This document shows positions 16,901 through 25,700 of a stretch of DNA of 34,470 nt, piece by piece. Origin of the DNA: a virus; the IMG/VR virus record IMGVR_UViG_3300021091_000225, positions 1-34,470 of that record; one strand, given 5' to 3'. A model generated the notes under the pieces. The model searched no databases and was not told where the DNA came from. It was given only the letters and a program-made list of their open reading frames with translations. Position 1 is the stretch's first letter, and each line of letters begins with the position of its first letter. Both the position numbers and the translations under genes were made by a program.

Positions 16901-18308
16901 TGTACATTCAAATGGATCAAATGTAACGAAAATTACTCCAGTTTCATTGGAATGTAGTGGATTTGCACGAGGATTTGATTCAAATAAAACAAGATTCCCA
17001 TTATTGAAGGATGGAAATTCAGTTTACATTGAAGCAAATAAAGACATTTTTGTTATTGTTAACGGCATTCTTCAAAAAAGAGGATCATCATATACAATTA
17101 TTGAAAATAATCCAAACAATACTTCAAATGATGGAGATGAGTATTCAGAAATTCAATTTAATGAACCACCAACAGATAGTACCCCATTTAATTGTTTCTA
17201 TGTTGGAGAAACTATTTCAATTCAAAATATATCTTCTCAATTTAATTCAATTAAAACTAATTTTGATTTAAGAAGTGTTACTGGAGAAATTTTTAGTTTA
17301 ATCTCAAATAATAGACCAGAAGCAAATATATCTGCTAATTTAATTTTATTCATAGATGGAGTTTATCAAATTCCATCTACAACAGAATCTGGTCGTTTAG
17401 AAGCATATAGTGATTCACTAAGTTCTTATAAATTATTAGGAAGTATTATTGATTTCAATTCTCCTCCAAAAAGAGGATCAGATTTTGAAGGATATATTTT
17501 TGTTGGATCACAATCTGATTATAATACAATTGATATTGATGTCGCGGTTGAACCAAATGATATTCTTTTACAATATAATGAAGTATCACCTAGAAGAATC
17601 CTTCAAAAAACTAGTGCTACTAAATTATCTGTAACTGAATCATTTGGAGTTTTATATGAAGCGTCAAATGGAATTGAATTGGGATCTGATAGGGGAAATA
17701 ATTGGTGGAAAACTGATTTAATCAAATCAGCTAGAGTTAGAGAATCATTAAGATCAAGAAGAACAATAAATTCAAGTATATTCCAAATCGGTACGCCATC
17801 TCCATATCCATTAACTGGTAAAACATTATTTACTACATCAATACCAAGTATAAAAATAAATAATGTTTCTTCTGATTTTCCAACATCTCCTGATGATGAT
17901 ACAAATAAAATATCTTTTATAATTCCAGCAGGAACAAATTTCCCAAAAAGAATGGTTGATTTTACTTATGTTTCTTTTGTTCCTAGAAATCAATTGATTG
18001 TTGGTAGTAAAGATGAATTGCAAAATTTAAAAATTGTAGATTTACCATTTAATCAAATATTAAAAGTTAGTGGATCTGCTTCTGATTTAAGTACTTATTA
18101 TTTTGGTGGCAATGCAAATACTAGTGAATTTACTGTTGTAAATTTTGATATAATTGATAAAATTATATACATCAAATTAACTGACACTGCGAAACCAGTT
18201 ACTACAGCAAACTGGACTAATTTTCTTGGATATACATTAACTGCTGATAATTTAATTAATGAATATCAAACATTAACAGTTGGCACAAATTTAATATATA
18301 ACTTCTAA
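7905..18308 (+). CDS. Giant baseplate-associated structural protein at the gp7 position, 3467 aa
   Basis: The gene occupies the place of T4 gp7 (between gp6 and gp8), but T4 gp7 has about 1030 residues. The N-terminus NQFPVFYQDQYPTLVKFLQ, then YYEFLESNGNPIDLI, is the form seen in cyanophage proteins at this place; about the first 330 residues look conserved. Then follow Gly-Tyr beta repeats (about 515-760), a sandwich region, a YHYH-like domain (about 1200-1345) with GWSLDGSPIYGPYGY at 1224-1238, four 'IDDE'-type modules (near 85, 310, 1540 and 2940), and seven 'VDGVLQ' modules (near 1661, 2464, 2556, 2629, 2706, 3050 and 3149). It probably builds the wedge with peripheral fibre-like extensions. 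No transmembrane segment or enzyme site is seen. Whether it is a true gp7 homologue is unproven. Confidence 0.75.
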   Translation: MFNQSVVSSSVQNQFPVFYQDQYPTLVKFLQSYYEFLESNGNPIDLINGLLDITDIDTYAEIDLKASTKEPISITDTEISVIGHVKFPRTDGLLKIDDEVILYKEREYITDEFNVYKITVFKGCIRGYTYNELTYEDGFVPNIKTEPAKHIASSIVLNQSFNYLLYFLDKLRQQFLVNYPQNSLIENKDKLNFNLILKRIKDFYLSKGTPKGIEFYFKYLFQNVPEITNYKSQLLAPSDAIYQTKFIVRTESLDNYYIPDLVDKILVQNGKEFNVQTVENNFAASSQVYELEVSNGQNIVATQFAIITQYIINNRLYVDTTFGFPEVGFLRIGDDLVKYSRKEYNYFELEEIPSFYSIGQRIYDLSTLASVKDRPDSYFLIFSGVVGYDILKNYTYYQEGDIGFVKDVSINISNLLLTSWVTNENIPVNLNKNLVAGVASLYTDQEAVYLYSSGIPYYSFSTPSNVKVEDAEHFIKIPLIYTKSLEGFKEKTTPDAPVGFLVDGTPILNWKSNVVITRGSLKTVTVTDGGSDYNVSSPPVITFTAPKISGGTTALGNLVVNGSIKEIYVESFGKGYPATTIITVDKDPTDTEFNSKFRSAVLEPVVVKGKITRVKVIDPGYGYSKQPTLRISPNFFNDANASTEEAVLSCLVAGPIHRVNITNPGSKYNDNPSILTTFGEGATAILTIESGVITEITPVNNGQSYKSPPIVKIVDSTGKGQGAKIISKINTVTGAVIEYKILNGGINYSQFGTSIQIFESGSESLLNPIVDNWTLLNNYNTDNDPNYDSSTGGLLFGTEVLQNIETIIPKFEEVPYQQNTSVTQNGLTSVTYEGVTYSANVPVVDLVNEVGFDLVDDGYLQLKVPFDIRFGTTSNTPTLVKKGENLFVSTNGFIFFNENNPLALEGWAAEQLTPTSLGASIQIGKDDLIIDRFFDSYVERSNTVTVDIIASVFGAENTNNWPSPNTSALYFNGLPTRSFTTQPFNTLNGGFFKFDLIYSAPPNTIGNSPEVNEPVQLQYSKNNGATWTPFSMYSIDTYGGGSWKPITVRLEGPLLDPFIRFKLIQPNYTRTSAGLDTWGLDNVEMRLNTANQVSDLYVLRYEGFHFVRGFNRTNPIKFEIIFEENVSGQIIDNKFRINIIENNPLPSDLKTLLLTYGENNSYEFDPVPVESGKSYQYSSTIIPASDKVFPKKYTIIGAPKQLKLKKSLVNVNLTDSTKHSPIIGWSLDGSPIYGPYGYQNPLEESTIKKMVSGWKKIETNLNPIRLLPSANGGLQNYAIGSFEEDYYWSPSQATLDRQNGRYCITPEFPNGVYAYFMTVDLNNKQLGFPYFVGSEFSGKTYSEFNLSEIPLLNQIFNLSRYLDPATDVYKKTRPLDPGSFIVESIPSSTEASVQSINIVDGGSGYKIGDKLIFNNTETSGFGAAGFVSVIEGKDIVSTTFTEYDYLEYYDESTPFSNGSTIKTADGFSAVIHSVNQNDRYAYLKNVTGNNPSSGEPIFDSTLTPEVLISNELTGTNATVAVINGLETKCTLDSDIDSATTYLSIFGFTNCTIDDFFSLTINKYIKIDDEYMLVKYKASSDKILVERGINSIQTPHADGSTVTLLSELPVFDSSKFNIGDIIKVDEEIFKVVNITVTKTIQNLFTKIKDGSGTTGANTYYLFINGILQLNSSAQVPAQGTVVLNANGDVSDLVFDQPPNQTGITVNGSIMSNPRIELLTSQTYIKANIVSNIDIIGSNFKHILTVERQSFNTVRSLHYPRSIVTKLRYINAKVKSYQENRILSRFTSNGNGLVQGDQITVNASRKLENNYNVNFTINPVNFTITKGSETYTNGSTLEMYERSKYIFNVQSVEPITVQFFSFSTELDKQKEYFDIDNTIELDGSGKITKFTIVPKSSDLTNVIMRITLQSQGIYRDVKLNIRFEPYNGEFYVENSTSNYFEFYIDRNPLFTDYNSNTINYITTSKVANGPIHKATLTSGGFDYKILPSVTGFVTANGVGATLEAFSSTVGSVKSIANASNGYGYSPNPSYSPVISFPIIAKLKNNYKVVSYRIDDPGDGYLFSNSPVIKGGGLGDGDTQHASLIVNVNNEKVISVDIIYPGVSYSSAPTIDVEKTYFTTINSNGDLSFKFDFTDYFQENDSYKVRAYYLDTNSNLKYQESTVTFFADLQTASIKSKLTLASQTYVNPLDYISVPTNAQVQYYKVLLNERKASITLIIDKSDFFANEKVIINDNPNTFGYVSTIKGWQKNNSILRITGLQYELKVNDIIRGVNSESYGKIDFVDGVNTSLKLGAYLEQPKLFLSQNSFLGENIFKLQDSFRYQKFAYEISSNVPVDKWRENYISTAHPAGYNLFAKTKINQRAKLPVTSETKVTISTDVSSIVRLNQKYNYLITKNISVDEVQVANKLLTDVKNIKTSVVAAFEDFSNEFNGIKTSFELKVIDPIQPKNDDGVTDKYITNYSIDQMLVILDNIVQTYGDSWTVTDADKTFSFESVENAGQLMPGGDVLFYRQLNEANVIYGFNEITTSASTTFPLIQQNGSAFPSAVVGSNYNASDWLVFVDGVLQSSSDSYTLSAGNLVFSESIPAGSQISARCIVGSHRNQFTNGSVTSGNAISIASKPVTVSKESYFIFVDGILIKTSDYSLNSSNNVIFNYSFNYDSLVVYIDPKLVSLETSSHNILSELYNYKIEDGQTDIPVGLVIDSNQYILDINGVVQTPFVSYLAGSSGIRKINFTEPPQKYFKGDIEVGRQFVGLLYQRQDVSGALGSTPNYQFDDISKNRIFIKNNVSNLIVGDYIVSPTNGSNAIVDNIIDKQIRKTVIQSVSSTVVAPNNTITINLNSVLGISVGDRVVFDPAIGLTSVDGNELEITSINKINSTVTLRNISTSSLTITLPLNNSIRFNHRELVVVKINTTQVNRDNAFSSGTTLLSGYVSSSETSTQTTLDESYMVLSSDTTINVVSSSGFANDDYILVNDVEVMKITNISSNVLTVLRGQLASIIPNVHSNGSNVTKITPVSLECSGFARGFDSNKTRFPLLKDGNSVYIEANKDIFVIVNGILQKRGSSYTIIENNPNNTSNDGDEYSEIQFNEPPTDSTPFNCFYVGETISIQNISSQFNSIKTNFDLRSVTGEIFSLISNNRPEANISANLILFIDGVYQIPSTTESGRLEAYSDSLSSYKLLGSIIDFNSPPKRGSDFEGYIFVGSQSDYNTIDIDVAVEPNDILLQYNEVSPRRILQKTSATKLSVTESFGVLYEASNGIELGSDRGNNWWKTDLIKSARVRESLRSRRTINSSIFQIGTPSPYPLTGKTLFTTSIPSIKINNVSSDFPTSPDDDTNKISFIIPAGTNFPKRMVDFTYVSFVPRNQLIVGSKDELQNLKIVDLPFNQILKVSGSASDLSTYYFGGNANTSEFTVVNFDIIDKIIYIKLTDTAKPVTTANWTNFLGYTLTADNLINEYQTLTVGTNLIYNF

Positions 18309-18313
18309 TGTCC

Positions 18314-18321
18314 TATAAATA
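18314..18321 (+). promoter_or_regulatory. T4-type late promoter TATAAATA
   Basis: The octamer is a perfect match to the T4 late consensus. It lies in the 32-base gap after the giant gene and 19 bases before the ATG of the gp8-like gene, which would place the RNA start a few bases before that gene. Confidence 0.75.
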
Positions 18322-18340
18322 ACAATAAAACGTTTAGAAA

Positions 18341-19771
18341 ATGGCAGCAATTTTAACGGATAAATTTAGAGTAATATTTGCTGAAAAATTTAAAGAAGCA
18401 ATTGAGGTTGGTGAGAATCAAACTCTTACTGCATTAGGTGTACCAAGTACTACAATTTGGTTATTTTTTGCAAAATCCGTTGCTTGGATTGATGGAGTTG
18501 TTTTAGATCCAACAGATAATCAGCAAGATTCATTTAGATTATATGATCAAATAATAGGTCTTAAAAAGATTCCTTCTGCTGAAATAAGACAGGTTATTAG
18601 AAATAATAAATGGATAGAAGGAACAATTTATGATATTTACCGAGATGATTATGGTAAACTATTAACTTCTGCTGGAACTACAAATACTTATGTTCAAGGT
18701 TTAAATTTTGAACAACATTTATATGAAACAAACTATTATGTGGTGACATCAGAATATAAAGTGTATAAGTGTTTATCTAATAATAAAAATTCTCCTTCTA
18801 CAGTACAACCATCTTCAGTAAGTGCTGCTCCATTCACATTATCTGACGGGTATCTGTGGAAATACATGTTTACTGTCAATGCTAATGATTTTGAAAAATT
18901 CAAAACTGATGAATATATTCCAATTCCAATTTCAATTCCAGTAAGTAACCAATTACCAGCGTCTGCAAATTTTGGAGGTTCCATTTATAATGTAGTTATT
19001 GAATCTGCAGGAACAGGATATACTGCCAATTCAGAATATGATATTGTTGGTGATGGTACTGGCGGAAAAGTAAAAATCACTTCAGTTTCTCAATCTGGAG
19101 CAATAACATCGGTATTAGTAATTAATCCAGGGAGTGCATATACATATGGACAAATTAATTTAGGAAGTGGAGGAGGATCATTAATTCCAATTATTTCACC
19201 AAAAGAAGGTACGGCAGTATCAATTGGTAGAGAACTTGGTGCATACCGAATTGCACTTCACGCAAAATTAGATAAAGATGATTTTGTTTTTGGTAATGAT
19301 TTTAGTATTGTTGGAGTATTGTATAATCCTATTGTCACTACTTCAGGAACTGATGTTGCTATTGGCACAAAACAATTAGTTTTGGCATCTGCTTTAAATG
19401 GCACAATAGAATATAATGATTTACAAATACGTGTTACTGCACACTCATCTGGAGCATTAGGGGTAACAGAAACTGCTGCTACTGGAAGAATTGTTCATTA
19501 TGAAAATACTACCAAAACCATATATTTCACTCAAGAAAATGAAGTTGGTTTTGGAATGGCTTCTAATGGTACAAGAGCATCCTTCTTACCTGGCGATACC
19601 ATTAGTATTGGTGCAGATCAAGAAACTGCTACTATTGCGGCAGGAAATACTTCAGTAAAATCCTCTGGACTATCTAGAGGATCTGGAGAAATCATCTACA
19701 TAGATAATAGGAGTACGATCTCCAGAGCAAAGGATCAAACAGAAGATTTTAAAATTATCTTAGAGTTCTAA
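18341..19771 (+). CDS. 8: Baseplate wedge protein gp8-like, 476 aa
   Basis: gp8 binds gp7 and gp10 in each baseplate wedge. The N-terminus MAAILTDKFRVIFAEKFKEA is characteristic of cyanophage gp8. The core YVVTSEYKVYKCLSNN, then PSTVQPSS, then SDGYLWKYMFTV (168-179) resembles T4 gp8 (YKCI...DGYKWKFMY). It is longer than T4 gp8 (334 aa) because of an added C-terminal beta part with the repeats IESAGTGYTANSEYDIVG and VLVINPGSAYTYG (about 215-275), which also occur in the neighbouring proteins. The end (SRGSGEIIYIDNRSTISRA, DFKIILEF) closes the domain. A perfect late promoter precedes it; the next gene begins one base after the stop. Confidence 0.85.
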   Translation: MAAILTDKFRVIFAEKFKEAIEVGENQTLTALGVPSTTIWLFFAKSVAWIDGVVLDPTDNQQDSFRLYDQIIGLKKIPSAEIRQVIRNNKWIEGTIYDIYRDDYGKLLTSAGTTNTYVQGLNFEQHLYETNYYVVTSEYKVYKCLSNNKNSPSTVQPSSVSAAPFTLSDGYLWKYMFTVNANDFEKFKTDEYIPIPISIPVSNQLPASANFGGSIYNVVIESAGTGYTANSEYDIVGDGTGGKVKITSVSQSGAITSVLVINPGSAYTYGQINLGSGGGSLIPIISPKEGTAVSIGRELGAYRIALHAKLDKDDFVFGNDFSIVGVLYNPIVTTSGTDVAIGTKQLVLASALNGTIEYNDLQIRVTAHSSGALGVTETAATGRIVHYENTTKTIYFTQENEVGFGMASNGTRASFLPGDTISIGADQETATIAAGNTSVKSSGLSRGSGEIIYIDNRSTISRAKDQTEDFKIILEF

Positions 19772-19772
19772 C

Positions 19773-22700
19773 ATGCCCCAGTCAACTAATCTGAACACTC
19801 CTCCATATTTTGAGGATTTTGATGCAAAGAAAAAATTTCATAAAGTATTGTTTAGACCTGGATATCCTCTTCAGGCTAGAGAGTTAACAACAATACAATC
19901 AATACTTCAAAATCAAATTGAAAATTTTGGTTCTAGCATCTATAAAGAAGGTGCTATGGTTGTTCCTGGTCAAATTGGATATGACCTTACTTACTATGCA
20001 ATTTTAATTGAAGAAGAGTATTTTGGAATTTCTGCTGATATTCTTTCTCAATATATTGTAGGACAGACAATTGTTGGAAATACTTCTGGTATTCGTGCTA
20101 AAGTTGTCAATGCTTTAACATCTGATCAGTCAGAAAAAGGATTTACAACGTTATATGTAAAGTATTTGAGTGCAAGCACTACTAATACAAATGGAACCTT
20201 TGGTAATGATGAAATATTAATTGCAGAAAATTCATTTAGCATTGGCAATACTGTAATTCAAAAAAATACTGATTTCGCAAAGTGTATTAGTTTAAATCCA
20301 ACTTCTATTGGATCTGCCGCAAAAATAACAAGCGGAATATATTATACAAAAGGGTATTTTGTTAATGTTGAAGAGCAAGAAATAATCTTAGATCAATTTG
20401 GAACTACACCATCATATAAGGTTGGTTTACAAATATTAGAAGAGATTGTAACCCCAGAGGATGACATTTCTCTTACTGATCCATCACAAGGATATTCAAA
20501 TTATTCTGCGCCAGGGGCACATAGATTTAAGTTAACAGCGATTTTAACTAAAAAAAGTTTAGATGATACTTCTGTTACTGATTTTATTGAACTTCTCAGA
20601 TTAGAAAAGGGGTATGTTAAAGAAATAGTATCTTCATCCAGAGCACAGTTAGCAAAAACATTAGAAGATACATTTGCAAGAAGAACTTATGATGAATCTG
20701 GAGATTATGAAGTTCGTCCATACGATTTTTCAAAAGACGAATGCTTCAATGATGGTATTAATAATGGTATCTTTTCATCAATTAATAGTACAGATGATGG
20801 AAATACTCCATCCAAAGATTTATTTGAAATAAATGTATCTCCTGGTAAATCTTATGTTAGAGGATATGAATTAGAAACATTAGCAACTACTTATGTTGAT
20901 ATTAAAAAACCAAGAGCAACTGAATTACTTGGAAATGCAACTATTAGAACAGATGCTAGATCTATAGAATTTAGAATCAGCAACTCTTCTAATAATAATC
21001 ACATAACATATTCTCAACTTACTTCATCATTAAATTCTATTGTACCGTTATTAGATACTAATGATGCTGTAATAGGATATGCAATAATGCTATCCTATGA
21101 ACAAGTCGATAGTGGATCATCAGATTATATAATTATTAGATTAGCAAATATAAGATTTATATCAACTTCATATAATTTATCTTCTATTAAAAAGATAAGA
21201 TTTGCGGGAACAATTACTTATACAACTACGCCAAATACATCAACTGGTGGAGTCATAAAAACAATTGATAAAATTAGTGGAGCATTTAACCCATTATTTT
21301 TTCCAGTTTATGAAACAAGTGTAATTAAATCTTTAACTGATACTAAAGTACAAGATGTTTTTACAAAATATATTGGTTCAACAGGATCTACAACTACAAT
21401 AACAATTAGTGGTAGAAGTTATTATTCAAAAAATGCAGCAGATTACACATTAAGAATTAATGGAGATGCTGGAACTACAGAAAGAACAATTAGCAATCTT
21501 GCAATCGATGGTAGTGGTACTTTAACTTTTGTTTTTAGTGGATCTGCTGTTTCTTCTGGAACTGCATACATATTAATTGGTCCAGAGAAAATTAACGTCC
21601 CAAGTATAAAATTAGCATCTCTCAAAAAAATGAGAGCATTGAGATTAGCAAATATTGCTAACAAATATAATGTAAATGATACTACAATTTCTTTAGGAAC
21701 AACTAGAGTATCCAAAATTCATGCAATTTACAATACTTCGTCTGGTACATTAACCGAATCAATTCTTCCCAAAATTACATTAAATGCTGGTGCTGGAGTA
21801 TTTAAAATTGGTGAAGTAATTGTTGGAAAATCAAGTGGGGCTAAAGGTAGAATTATAAAGCAAGATGTAAATGCAATTTATTTTACTTATATTAGTCAGA
21901 CAAATTTTGCTATAAATGAAGATATTTTTGGATATTTAAGTTCATCAACTGGCACTATTTCTGTAATTAATAATAATGGATTGCCTGATATAAAATCTCG
22001 CTATATGTTAGATGATGGTCAAAGAGATCAGACATTTGAATTTTCAACTTTAACAAAAGTATCTTCAGATAGCGTTATTTCTGGAGATCTTGTTGTTATC
22101 ATGGATCATTTCAAAGATCAAGTAACATCAGGTCAATTCTATACGGTAAATTCATATTATGATGCTGATATTGATGAAATTCCATCATATAATTATGATG
22201 GAAATAGAGTATATTTAAATGATCTAATTGATTGGAGAATCAATCAATTAGATACTTATGTCAGTACAACATCAGGCGAATATAATGCACCATATACAAT
22301 TAATGCTAATGAAATTTTAGCGAATACTAATTTATTATCATATGGAAACACTAACTATATCACTTCAGAATACCTTTTTCCATCTGGAACAACTGATGGC
22401 GATATAGAATACTATCTTGGTAGAATTGATGATTTATATCTTGATAAAAATGGCAAATTCCTTTCTCAAAAAGGAGTAGCAGCATTAAAACCAAAACCCC
22501 CAACAGATTCATTAGCTAATGCTATGAAAGTGTTGTCCATATCAATGCCTCCTTATGTTAGGAGTTTGGATGATGTTATTATAAGAAGATATAATAACAA
22601 AAGATATACAATGCGAGATATTGGCAATTTAGAAAAACGCCTTGATAATGTAGAATATTATACTCAACTTAGTTTGCTGGAAACAGATACAGCTAATTTG

Positions 22701-25700
22701 TTTATAGAAGATTCAAATGGAAATAATCGATTAAAAAATGGATTTTTAGTTGATAATTTTACTTCTCATTCAATAGGACAATCTGATCATCCAAATTATA
22801 AATGTGCTATTGATAGTGCTCTTGGGGAATTGCGCCCACCTCATTATACTACCAATGTTGCATTGAAGTATCAAGAAACACCTACAAAATATATTAAAGG
22901 TGATTTTATTATGCTTGATTATACTGATAAATTATTAATTGAGCAAAATTATGCAGCAGTTGTGGAAAATGTTAACCCATTTGCTGTTAGTTCCTGGGTT
23001 GGTCTTGCTTTTGTATTTCCAGCATCAGATGATTGGATTGATGAAAATAGATTACCAGAATCACTAACAGAAGTTGAGGGTGATTATTCTGCTACTGTCT
23101 TTGCAATGGGTGTTGATAGGAATACAGGTTTTGCTCCTATTGAATGGAATGCTTGGAAAACTCAATGGTCATCAACTTCTGTAACAACCCAAACGTGGAC
23201 AGAAGGTGGAGGTCCAATAAGAAACGTTGAACAAACAACAACTAGAACAGATAGATTCCAAACTAGATCTGGAATTAGACCTAGAGTTACCCCAAAAACA
23301 GAGAGAAAAGTTCTTGGAGATAGAGTAGTAGATACTAAATACGCATATTGGAAGAGATCTAGAAATATTTCAGTGACTTCATTTAGATTGAAACCAAATA
23401 TTAGAGTATATGCATTTTTTGATGGTAGAGATGTTACATCTTTTGTAACTCCAAAAATTTTAGAAATTGCTATGGCAGCATCTTCCGTTGCATTCCAAAT
23501 TGATGAAGATATTATCGTAACTGGCAATGTAAATAGAAAATTTAGAGCAAAACTTGTTGCTCCAGGATCTGGTATTGATAATTTGGGTCGTCCATACACA
23601 GTAAATCCATATAATGGTGAAACAATTACTGCAACTTCCTACACATCAACATCTACATTTTTAAATCTTGACATTCCATCAATGCAAGTATTAAATACAT
23701 CTGAAATGGGTGGATATGTACTTGAGGGAGATACCATTGTTGGATTAACAAGTGGTGCTACAGCAACAGTCATCAATAAAAAATTGATTGCCGATGAATT
23801 AGGCAACGTGCAATTAAGTTTTTACATTCCAGATCCAAATGATGATGCAAATCCAAGATTTAAAGTTGGGGAATCAGTATTCAGGGTATCTGATAGTCCA
23901 ATCAATTCATTAATACCTGGAGTTGTTGACAGCTCTGCAGAAGCATCTTATACTGCAAGTGGAACAATTCTTACAAAACAACAAGATACATTATTAGTTA
24001 GAAATGCAGAGGTTGTTAGAGATACTGTAAGTGATAGTAGAATGTTAACTAGTTCGTCAACTTCCACTAGAGTTGGAGGTTGGTATGACCCTCTTGCACA
24101 ATCATTCTTGATAGAAGAAAGTGGTGGATGTTTTATTACAAAAATTGATGTATACTTTAGCACAAAAGATTCTAATCTTCCAGTAACTATGCAGATTAGA
24201 GAGATGGTTAATGGGTATCCATCTCCAGAGATTTTAGGCACAATCAATAAAGATCCAAGTAATGTCTCTGTTTCTGCAGATGCAAGTGCTGTGACTACTT
24301 TTGTTTTTGATACTCCAATTTATCTTGCAGAAAGAAAAGAATATTGTTTTGCACTATTAACATCTTCAGTTGAATATAGAGTTTGGCTTTCTGAAATGGG
24401 TAAAGATGACTTAAGTGGAGAAAAAATATCTAAACAACCATATGCTGGTGTTCTTTTCAAATCACAGAATGCATCTACATGGACAACATCAGAAATGCAA
24501 GATTTTAAATTTAAGATTTATAGAGCATCATTTAATATTAATGAATCACCTACTATCAATTGGGTGAACGATAATAGCGGATCACTTCAATATACTCAAT
24601 TGAGAAGAGATCCAATTGAATTAAATGTAAATTCAAATAGAATAAAAGTAAATCACACTAATCATGGTATGCATGATCCTGCATCATTTGTAGACATTAC
24701 TGGAGTAAGTTCTGAACAGTATGCAACTTTATCTGTAAATTGGAGTGGTGCTCCAGGCGCAATTACAGTAAACGGCAATAGAACAGCATTCTATTATACT
24801 TCAAATATTAATGGAAGTCCTCCAACAAATACAAATCCTGGTTATTTAAAAATTGGTGGAGTTGTATATAGTTACAATCCAACTACAGTTGGAACTGCGG
24901 ATACAAATGGAAATTATACAATCACAACACTTGCAAGAATTTCTGGAACTGCTCCATCTGATGGATTTAAAGCAGATGAAGAATGGCAGGTCGAAAATTA
25001 TGTAATCGATGGAGTTCCATTAACATTGATTAATACGATTCACAGCAATTTAGAATGGATAACACTTGATAGTTATCAAATTAATCTACCAATAACTAGA
25101 ACATCAGCAACTAATTTAACGATTGGTGGAGATAAAGTATTTGTAAGTCAGAACATACAGTATACTCAATTTGAACCTCTTGTTACATATAAAGAATTAC
25201 CAGGAACTTCAATTTTGGCTTCATACTCTGGTACTACTGGTACTTCTATTGGTTCGTCTTCTTATTCAAATCCTTCCACATATACTTCACCTAATCAAAA
25301 ATCTTATATTAGAGATTCTGACTTCTTTCCAATAGTTTTAAATGAGAATAATTTACTTTCTGTTCCATATTTGATTGCTTCAAACTTAAATGAAGAAAAA
25401 CAAATGATTGGTGCAAAATCAGCAACCATGCGATTGGTTCTTTCTAGTACTAAGGAAAATTTAAGTCCTATTATTGATAAAAATAGAGTTAGTTTAGTGA
25501 CTACTAACAATAGAGTTACTGATTTTGATTCAACAGAATTTAAAAAACAATATTTCTTTAATTCTCCACCATCTCCCAATGACACTTTTAATATTGCAAT
25601 TGATCCAATTCATGATTACAATGCAGCAAACTATATTACAAAAATAGCAACTCTTGCAAATCCATGTACAGGGTTGAGAATTGAATTTGCTTCTTATAAT

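Noticed and set aside
17011-17634. Short + strand frames (86 and 61 aa) inside the giant gene
   Set aside because: They are in alternative frames of AT-rich repeat coding sequence, Ile/Leu/Gln-rich, without start signals.
23162-23599. 145-aa reading frame on the - strand inside the DUF4815 gene
   Set aside because: It is a shadow of a conserved coding region, with no ribosome site or domain.
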